Positions 1-5,445 of a stretch of DNA of 5,445 nucleotides are shown here, one piece after another. The DNA is taken from NCBI GenBank assembly GCA_046154545.1, contig JBJXGC010000211.1:1-5445 (forward strand). Direction: 5' to 3'. The translations under genes were made by a program, and so were the position numbers. How positions within the stretch are numbered: position 1 is the first letter of the stretch; the number at the start of each line of letters is the position of its first letter. Below the pieces are notes generated by a model that worked only from the letters and a program-made list of their open reading frames with translations, did not search any database and was not told the DNA's origin. This stretch comes from JBJXGC01 sp046154545 (GTDB lineage: Bacteria > Chloroflexota > Dehalococcoidia > Tepidiformales > Tepidiformaceae).

Positions 1-12
1 CGGCCGGCTAGG

Positions 13-546
13 TTACCCGGGCGTGGGCTGGAGTTCTTCGCGCAGGATGCCGTAGACGACCTCGTCAGACCGTTCCCCGTGGATGTACCGGTGGCTGCGC
101 AGCAGTCCCTCCCGGCGCATCCCGAGCTTCTCCATGACCCGCCAGGAGCCGGTATTCCGGATGTCCGCCCGCGCGCTGAACTTCATGAGGTCAAACGTTT
201 CGAAGCACCAGGCCATCGCCGCATGGGCGGCCTCGGCCGTGTACCCCATCCCCCAATGGTCGGGATGGATCCCGTACCCCATCTCCGCGCGGCGCTCCGC
301 CGGTTCGACGCGGACGTTGACGTCACCGATGTAGCCGCCGCCGAGGGTGATGGCCCAGGTCGGGTGCGCCTCGCGGTCACGAAGTACGACGCGGGCGACG
401 ATCTCCTCGGCGTGCCGCATCTCGTAGGGACGGGGGATGGCGATGTACCGGCCGAAATCCGGGTGTACCCCGTTGCGGTACACCGCTTCGACATCCGAGA
501 ACCGCCAGGGCCGGAGCACCAGGCGAGCGGTGGGCAGCGTTGTCAT
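13..546 (-). CDS. GNAT-family N-acetyltransferase, RimJ/RimL type
   Basis: This 177-residue cytosolic enzyme should transfer an acetyl group from acetyl-CoA to an amine. Relatives act on ribosomal-protein N-termini, antibiotics or small metabolites, and the substrate cannot be read from the sequence. It opens with the family hallmark TARLVLRPW (residues 6-14). The acetyl-CoA pyrophosphate-binding region is around residues 94-107 (HPDHWGMGYTAEA, matching the usual HWGxGYAxEA). The second signature lies at about 126-150 (R-x-D-x-x-N-x-x-S-x-x-x-x-E-K-L-G-M, then R-E-G). The ending DEVVYGIL is also typical, and the length is normal for a complete single-domain member. The ATG at 546 is chosen because the conserved N-terminus begins a few residues later. 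The SD is weak: only GGTAGG, very close to the start. It lies 79 bp downstream of the codirectional 371-residue gene and could share its transcript. Family assignment is secure; the specific function is unknown. Confidence 0.9.
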   Translation of the reverse strand: MTTLPTARLVLRPWRFSDVEAVYRNGVHPDFGRYIAIPRPYEMRHAEEIVARVVLRDREAHPTWAITLGGGYIGDVNVRVEPAERRAEMGYGIHPDHWGMGYTAEAAHAAMAWCFETFDLMKFSARADIRNTGSWRVMEKLGMRREGLLRSHRYIHGERSDEVVYGILREELQPTPG

Positions 547-625
547 AGCCTACCAGCTTGCCGGGCGGCGCCGGCCATTTCAAGGGTGCTGTGCGCTTAA
601 CCGGCCGGCGTCGTGCGAAGCGTGC

Positions 626-1741
626 TCAGCGGGCGCCGCGGTCGTGCTCGTGCCAGGCCGCGTCCGTCAGGGCCATCAGGCCGCCCGAGACCAGCGAGTG
701 ACCCCCCAGGAGCACGGGTTTCGGGCAGGCGGCCGCGGCGCGCGTGAACTCCCGCAGGAACGGGTCTCCGATCACTGCGTGATTCAGCAGATCGCTCTGG
801 AAGCGGTCTTCGCGCGACGGGGCGAGCCCGAGGTGGGCCTCGATCACCCGCGTGTCGATCACGAAGGCATCGCCCATCTCCATCAGGCGCGCGAAGAACC
901 CTTCGATCCCCACGGCCTCGATGAGGAACCCGAGCACCGACCGGGCCTGGTGGCCGGGCCCGGCCGCCGCCAGGCCGCGCTCCTCGCTGAAGACCCGCAC
1001 CCGGCAGGCGGTCTCGGTCTCGAAGTAGGGCCAGGCGGCGCTCCCAACGCGGCCCGCCACCAGTAGCTCGGCCCGTGGGTCACAGAGCAGCCGCATCACT
1101 GCCCGGTACCGATCGAGTGGCAGCTGGTCCAGGGGGATCCGGTCGCGAAGGTCCGCCGCCAGGCCGTCGTGCAGGGCGAGGGCGCAGACGTCGGAGGGCG
1201 TGTCCAGGTCGAAGTGGCTTGCGGTGGACCGCGGCAGCACAGCGACCTTCAGGCCCGCCTGGTCGCGCAACCGCCGCGGCAGGACGTTGTCGCGCTGGAC
1301 ATCGGTGAGCTTCCCTGCCGCCTCGCCGGGCGACCAGAGGGTCAGGTCGCTCGAGAAGAAGTTGTTGGTGACGACGATGCCGTCGCCGGCCAGTCCGAGC
1401 GCCGCCCGGAAGTCGCCGGCCGCCGCCAGGGGCAGCGAGCCCCCGCCCATCACCGCCGGTCGCGACAGTCCGAAACGGCGGATGACTCCCGAAAGCCGGG
1501 CGTGGAAGTTAAAGGGCGCGTTGTCAGGGTCGGGATCGACGACGACGGCGCCCGGGAGGCCCGCGAAGACTTCGGGACTGTCGGTGGCGATGACCACGGA
1601 GGCGAATCCCCCGGCCAACGCCTCGCTGGCCGTCCGGCGAGCGGCGGCGACGCGGACGCAGGCCACCATCCGCTCGGCCGGCCCGTCGCCGGTGGCGCCG
1701 TAGAAGATGACGAGGGTGGGACGCTGATCGTGCACGCCCAT
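626..1741 (-). CDS. Uncharacterised two-part protein with nucleotidyltransferase-like (GT-A fold) N-terminal region
   Basis: This 371-residue protein is not recognised by name. Residues 8-15 (PTLVIFYG) look like a first Rossmann-type beta strand. Residues 98-106 (MGGGSLPLA) and 124-132 (VTNNFFSSD) resemble the mid-domain G-x-x-P-L and S-N-N-x-x-S-x-D segments of MobA/CofC-like nucleotidyltransferases. Residues 177-184 (FDLDTPSD) match the D-x-D-T-P-x-D motif that ends that catalytic core and usually binds metal. The canonical N-terminal glycine-rich loop (G-x-S-x-R-x-G) is absent, so activity is uncertain. Residues about 205-371 form a second region with conserved-looking stretches (VIDTRVIEAHLGL at 294-306, LLGGHSLVSGGL at 344-355) that I cannot place. 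Start choice is open. The ATG at 1741 directly precedes the first strand but has no SD. An in-frame GTG at 1777 has AGGGGGT about 9 nt upstream and would add 12 residues. An upstream ATG at 1834 would run into the promoter area of the divergent M20 gene and is less likely. The gene is real by its length and codon pattern. Confidence 0.75.
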   Translation of the reverse strand: MGVHDQRPTLVIFYGATGDGPAERMVACVRVAAARRTASEALAGGFASVVIATDSPEVFAGLPGAVVVDPDPDNAPFNFHARLSGVIRRFGLSRPAVMGGGSLPLAAAGDFRAALGLAGDGIVVTNNFFSSDLTLWSPGEAAGKLTDVQRDNVLPRRLRDQAGLKVAVLPRSTASHFDLDTPSDVCALALHDGLAADLRDRIPLDQLPLDRYRAVMRLLCDPRAELLVAGRVGSAAWPYFETETACRVRVFSEERGLAAAGPGHQARSVLGFLIEAVGIEGFFARLMEMGDAFVIDTRVIEAHLGLAPSREDRFQSDLLNHAVIGDPFLREFTRAAAACPKPVLLGGHSLVSGGLMALTDAAWHEHDRGAR

Positions 1742-1860
1742 AGCGTAGCGGCCGGGCCGCCGCGCGCACGCCGTCACGCGGCCGACCCCCTGGTGCCCAG
1801 TCAAGCGCTGCCGCCGGGTGTAGAGTAGGAGCACTTATCGCCGGTTGCGGGAGGTGTGTC
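1742..1860. promoter_or_regulatory. Divergent intergenic region between the NTase-like gene and the M20 hydrolase gene
   Basis: This 119 bp separates two divergently transcribed genes and must hold the start signals for both, unless the minus-strand gene begins further upstream. For the plus strand the best -10 candidate is TAGAGT at 1821-1826 (4 of 6 matches to TATAAT). At 17 bp spacing its -35 is only CAGTCA (1798-1803, 3 of 6), which would give a 5' leader of roughly 28 nt. For the minus strand I find no convincing -35/-10 pair. I see no clear operator dyad. The location is sure; the exact promoter is weakly supported. Confidence 0.4.
1849..1855 (+). promoter_or_regulatory. Shine-Dalgarno site deciding the GTG start of the M20 hydrolase
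   Basis: GGGAGGT lies 5 nt before the GTG at 1861, a near-perfect anti-SD match at good spacing. It supports GTG as the true initiation codon. Other GTG triplets nearby are out of frame. Confidence 0.8.
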
Positions 1861-3054
1861 GTGGGCGTTGATACCTTGAAGGCGCGTGCGAAGGCCCGCA
1901 TCAATGCAGCTGCCGCGGGGCTGCGCGACGTGAGCCTCAGCATTCACGCGAAACCCGAACTGAACTTCGAAGAGCACCACGCCCACGAGGTGCTCACCTC
2001 CTACCTCGCTGGCGAGGGGTTCTCGGTCGAACGCGCGGCCTACGGCATGCCGACCGCCTTCCGGGCGGTGGCGGGAAGTGGCAGCCCGACGATCGCTGTG
2101 CTCTGTGAGTACGACGCCCTCCCCGGCATCGGCCACGCCTGCGGCCACAACCTCATCGCCATCTCTGGCCTCGCGGCCGGGCTCGCCCTCAAGGACGCGC
2201 TTGGCGAGGGCAATGGCACCGTCGTCGTCCTCGGCAGCCCGGCCGAAGAGGGCGGCGGTGGCAAGATCGTCCTGATCGAGCGGGGCGCATTCGAGGGCAT
2301 TGATGCGGCGATGATGCTTCATCCGTCGCCGCGCGATTCGGCCTACATGAACGTGCTCGCGATCGACCATGTGAAGGTCGAGTGTTTCGGACATAACGCC
2401 CACGCCGCGGCCGCCCCCTGGGAGGGCGTGAACGCCCTCGACGCCCTGATCGCGGGCTTTAACGCCGTCGCCCTCATGCGTCAGCAGATCCTCCCCTCCG
2501 ACCGGGTCCATGGCGTGATCACGGCGGGTGGCCTCAAGCCGAACATCATCCCCGACTACACGGCGGCCGAGTTTTACATCCGGTCACGCAACCGGGCCGA
2601 GTTAGAGAAGCTCCGGGCGAAGATCTACGGCTGCTTCGAAGGCGCGGCGATATCGGCGGGTTGCACGGTCAAGGTGGCGGCCCCCGAGGGCCAGCGCCCG
2701 TACAGCGACATGATCGCGAACGACGTCATGGCCGAGGCCTACACCGAGAACTTCGGGAGCTTCGGGCTCAAGCTGCCGGGCAAGCAGGCAGTCCTTTCCG
2801 GTCCGGGCGGCAGCACGGATATGGGCGACGTCAGCTATGTCGTCCCCAGTATTCACCCGATGTTCAGCATCCCCGTCACACACGGCGCTGGCAACCACAC
2901 GCCCGGCTTCACGGCCTGCGCGGCCACAGCCGAGGCCCATGACAATACCTTCCGCGCGGCCAAGGCCATGGCCATGACGGCGCTCGACCTCTACAGCCGG
3001 CCCGAACTGCTCAAGGCGGCGACAGCCGAGTTCCGAAAGGCCACCGGCCGTTGA
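1861..3054 (+). CDS. M20 family metallo-amidohydrolase (AbgB / PM20D2 type)
   Basis: This 397-residue zinc- or manganese-dependent hydrolase should cleave the amide bond of an N-acyl amino acid, aminobenzoyl-glutamate or a related dipeptide in the cytoplasm; no signal peptide is seen. The first metal motif is E-Y-D-A-L-P-G-I-G-H-A-C-G-H-N at residues 83-97, with Cys94 and His96 the likely ligand and active-site residues. Glu129-Glu130 (SPAEEGGGG) supply the catalytic base and a ligand, His154 (MLHP) a third ligand, and His341 or His346 (THGAGNHTPG) the C-terminal ligand. The inserted lid/dimerisation domain begins near GHNAHAAAAPWEG (177-189) and includes GGLKPNIIPD (223-232). The CGHN variant (rather than CGHD) and GGLKPNIIPD fit the AbgB/PM20D2 branch better than IAA-amino-acid hydrolases. 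Length is normal and all key residues are present. Translation starts at GTG behind a strong SD. A hairpin about 40 bp downstream probably ends the transcript, so it is likely monocistronic. The substrate is an inference. Confidence 0.93.
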   Translation: MGVDTLKARAKARINAAAAGLRDVSLSIHAKPELNFEEHHAHEVLTSYLAGEGFSVERAAYGMPTAFRAVAGSGSPTIAVLCEYDALPGIGHACGHNLIAISGLAAGLALKDALGEGNGTVVVLGSPAEEGGGGKIVLIERGAFEGIDAAMMLHPSPRDSAYMNVLAIDHVKVECFGHNAHAAAAPWEGVNALDALIAGFNAVALMRQQILPSDRVHGVITAGGLKPNIIPDYTAAEFYIRSRNRAELEKLRAKIYGCFEGAAISAGCTVKVAAPEGQRPYSDMIANDVMAEAYTENFGSFGLKLPGKQAVLSGPGGSTDMGDVSYVVPSIHPMFSIPVTHGAGNHTPGFTACAATAEAHDNTFRAAKAMAMTALDLYSRPELLKAATAEFRKATGR

Positions 3055-3094
3055 CGGGTGTCTTCGCCCGCGGGTGCGGCGGACCGCCGTTCCA

Positions 3095-3117
3095 GCGCGA
3101 CAGCAGTTGTCGCGTTT
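3095..3117 (+). terminator. Perfect 7-bp dyad followed by TTT: likely terminator of the M20 gene, alternatively an operator
   Basis: CGCGACA (3096-3102) and TGTCGCG (3108-3114) are exact reverse complements around a 5-nt loop (GCAGT), with a possible extra G-U pair (3095/3115). TTT and then CCC follow. The position, 41 bp after the M20 stop, and the stem-loop-T layout suit a rho-independent terminator, but three Ts is a short tract. The right arm overlaps the -35 of a candidate promoter, so a repressor operator is a real alternative. A second GC-rich inverted repeat, CGGCG (3077-3081) with CGCCG (3085-3089), lies just upstream without Ts. Confidence 0.5.
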
Positions 3118-3135
3118 CCCGCGTAGCGTCATAAC
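3107..3135 (+). promoter_or_regulatory. Candidate sigma70-type promoter for the rplI-dnaB unit
   Basis: TTGTCG (3107-3112) and CATAAC (3130-3135) each match 4 of 6 consensus bases, with an optimal 17-bp spacer. Transcription would begin near 3142 and give rplI a leader of almost 190 nt. The -35 lies inside the dyad at 3096-3114. It is the best pair I found in the gap, but a weak match in GC-rich DNA. Confidence 0.35.
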
Positions 3136-3153
3136 CGTGTGCGGAGGTCAACG

Positions 3154-3216
3154 ATGTCGGCGATAACCGGCGGCGGGTGTGAACGTTTGCTTCAGGAGTG
3201 GTCCACGCGACGATAA
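3154..3216 (+). CDS. Possible 20-residue leader peptide upstream of rplI
   Basis: An ATG at 3154 sits 5 nt behind a consensus GGAGGT (3143-3148) and opens a 20-codon frame ending in TAA (MSAITGGGCERLLQEWSTRR). The SD is stronger than that of rplI or dnaB. No run of one regulatory codon is present, and the peptide resembles nothing I know. Its stop lies 113 nt before the rplI start, so translation could influence folding of the leader RNA. If the promoter at 3107-3135 is used, the SD would lie almost at the 5' end of the transcript. A chance ORF is equally possible. Confidence 0.3.
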   Translation: MSAITGGGCERLLQEWSTRR

Positions 3217-3267
3217 CGCGTTGAGTAGGTACCATCGCTGGCATACGTTGCTCTCCGGGCTCCGGCA

Positions 3268-3314
3268 GGGCAGTGTGCCCGTCGCTTCGACATCCGGCGG
3301 GCGCCATCCCACAC
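3268..3314 (+). promoter_or_regulatory. Alternative hairpins in the rplI leader
   Basis: GGGCA (3268-3272) can pair with TGCCC (3276-3280) in a tight hairpin. The same right arm, read as GTGTGCCCG (3273-3281), can instead pair with CGGGC (3298-3302) plus ACAC (3311-3314), with a bulge. The second fold ends only 4 nt before the rplI SD at 3319. The two are mutually exclusive, as expected for a switch, but the stems are short and such pairings are common in GC-rich DNA. Confidence 0.25.
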
Positions 3315-3318
3315 AACT

Positions 3319-3323
3319 GAGGT
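3319..3323 (+). promoter_or_regulatory. Shine-Dalgarno site of rplI
   Basis: GAGGT lies 6 nt before the ATG at 3330, at suitable spacing. The L9 consensus begins exactly at this Met (MKVVFFQDVE), so sequence family and SD agree on the start. Confidence 0.75.
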
Positions 3324-3329
3324 CCACTG

Positions 3330-3962
3330 ATGAAAGTCGTCTTTTTCCAGGACGTTGAAGGCACCGCCGAGGTCGGAGAGGTCAAGATCGTGAAGAACGG
3401 CTTCGCCCGTAACTTCCTCCTGCCCCGTGGGCTCGCTGGCGCGAACAACAAGGACAATCTTCAACGCGCCAACTCCCTCGCCCAGAAGGAAGCCCGCCGC
3501 CAGGAGAAGCTTGACTCGGAGGCGCGCTCGGTCTCCCAGAAGCTCGAAGGCTACACGGTCACGATCGAAGCCCGGGTGGGCGAGAACGGCCGCCTCTTCG
3601 GCTCGGTCACGAACCGGGACATCGCCGAACGGCTGGCCGCCGCCGGCCACGAGGTCGATGCACACATCATCCTCCTCGCTGAACCGATCCGCGAACTTGG
3701 GGCGCGCGCCGTCGCGGTGAAGTTCACCCGCAACGTCACCGTCGAGGTGACGATCGACGTCGTACCGGACGAGGAGTCGAAGCCGATCGTCGCCCGCCTC
3801 GAAGCGGAACGGCTGGCGCAGGCGGAACTCGACGCCAAGAGGGCCGCGGAAGCGGCCTACGCGGTCGAACAGAAGGCTGCCCGCGACCGCCGCGAGCGCG
3901 GAGAAACTGGCGATACCAGTGACGCCGAAGACGGCGGCACGGCCGAATCAGAGACGGAATAA
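3330..3962 (+). CDS. rplI: Large-subunit ribosomal protein L9 (bL9) with C-terminal extension
   Basis: bL9 binds 23S rRNA near the L1 stalk base and reaches along the ribosome surface, helping maintain frame and limit slippage. The N-terminal rRNA-binding domain (about 1-45) carries the signature G-x-V-x-x-V-K-N-G-F-A-R-N-F-L-L-P-x-G-L-A (residues 16-36). A charged connecting helix follows (about 41-75). The C-terminal domain (about 76-148) includes GENGRLFGSVTNRDIAE (84-100) and LAEPIRELG (116-124). Typical bL9 ends near residue 150. This one has 210 residues, adding a predicted charged helix rich in Ala, Glu, Arg and Lys (about 151-190), then an acidic, Gly/Ser/Thr-rich and probably disordered tail (191-210). 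It is followed after 89 bp by dnaB, the usual rplI-dnaB order. The rpsF, ssb and rpsR genes that often precede rplI are not immediately upstream. Identity is very secure; the extension's role is unknown. Confidence 0.97.
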   Translation: MKVVFFQDVEGTAEVGEVKIVKNGFARNFLLPRGLAGANNKDNLQRANSLAQKEARRQEKLDSEARSVSQKLEGYTVTIEARVGENGRLFGSVTNRDIAERLAAAGHEVDAHIILLAEPIRELGARAVAVKFTRNVTVEVTIDVVPDEESKPIVARLEAERLAQAELDAKRAAEAAYAVEQKAARDRRERGETGDTSDAEDGGTAESETE

Positions 3963-3995
3963 CCAGGGAAGGGGGTACCGGGCCCGCGCACACTT

Positions 3996-4026
3996 GGATG
4001 GCCGGCGCGCTTGGCGCCTGACATCC
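3996..4026 (+). promoter_or_regulatory. Two-part hairpin in the rplI-dnaB spacer
   Basis: GGATG (3996-4000) pairs with CATCC (4022-4026). Inside, after a 3x3 internal loop, GGCGC (4004-4008) pairs with GCGCC (4014-4018) around the loop GCTTG. It ends 25 nt before the dnaB ATG. A competing long-range pairing joins GGGAAGG (3966-3972), just after the rplI stop, with CCTTCCC (4025-4031). No T-tract follows, so a strong intrinsic terminator is unlikely. An RNA-processing, attenuation or translation-control element is possible. The pairings are visible; the role is inferred. Confidence 0.4.
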
Positions 4027-4051
4027 TTCCCGCCCGGCCCTCCTCCGCCCT

Positions 4052-5445
<1,394 letters not shown>

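Noticed and set aside
1..608. CGGCCGG copies at 1-7 and 602-608 flanking the GNAT gene, as possible insertion repeats
   Set aside because: Short palindromic GC word expected by chance at this composition; no transposase or target-site duplication.
1169..1828. A 219-codon plus-strand frame opposite the NTase-like gene
   Set aside because: Low-complexity Arg/Gly/Ala-rich translation typical of a shadow frame in GC-rich DNA; the minus-strand protein has structured hydrophobic segments and motifs.
1801..2511. A 236-codon minus-strand frame opposite the M20 hydrolase
   Set aside because: The plus strand encodes all M20 active-site motifs with a strong SD; the opposite frame shows no recognisable protein features.
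3051..3056. TTGACG as a -35 box at the end of the M20 gene
   Set aside because: No -10-like sequence at 16-18 bp; the region there is GC-only.
3077..3089. CGGCGG-A-CCGCCG inverted repeat as a terminator
   Set aside because: No T-tract follows and the loop is only 3 nt; the dyad at 3096-3114 is the better candidate.

Overview
This 5.4 kb window is GC-rich bacterial chromosomal DNA. It carries five protein-coding genes, one of them cut by the right edge. I see no RNA genes, mobile elements or CRISPR arrays. The L9 and DnaB sequences and the conserved rplI-dnaB order are clearly bacterial. High GC, a DnaB with the variant K-H-R-N-G-P-T-G motif and an uncharacterised nucleotidyltransferase-like protein fit a GC-rich Chloroflexota lineage (Thermomicrobia or Tepidiformia-like). 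That placement is an impression from protein style and was not tested by any search.

Layout. Positions 13-546 (minus) encode a RimJ/RimL-type GNAT acetyltransferase. Positions 626-1741 (minus) encode a 371-residue protein with a divergent GT-A/nucleotidyltransferase-like N-terminal part and a C-terminal part I cannot assign. The two genes are codirectional with a 79 bp gap and may be cotranscribed. A 119 bp divergent intergenic region separates them from a plus-strand M20 metallo-amidohydrolase (1861-3054) of the AbgB/PM20D2 type, which starts at GTG behind a strong Shine-Dalgarno (SD) sequence.

A 275 bp non-coding region (3055-3329) follows. It holds a perfect 7-bp dyad followed by TTT (terminator or operator), a sigma70-like promoter candidate overlapping it, a 20-codon mini-ORF with a textbook SD, three ATAAC motifs and two mutually exclusive hairpins. 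It leads into rplI (ribosomal protein L9 with a roughly 60-residue charged C-terminal extension, 3330-3962) and then dnaB (replicative helicase, from 4052 through the right edge). The 89 bp rplI-dnaB spacer contains a two-part hairpin, and the dnaB start has no SD.

Functionally the right half is a translation/replication housekeeping unit, with L9 stabilising the ribosome and DnaB unwinding the fork. The left half is accessory metabolism: acyl transfer, probable nucleotidyl transfer and amide hydrolysis. No strong case for a wholly new multi-gene system emerges. The best leads are the rplI leader architecture, the SD-less structured dnaB start and the uncharacterised 371-residue protein.
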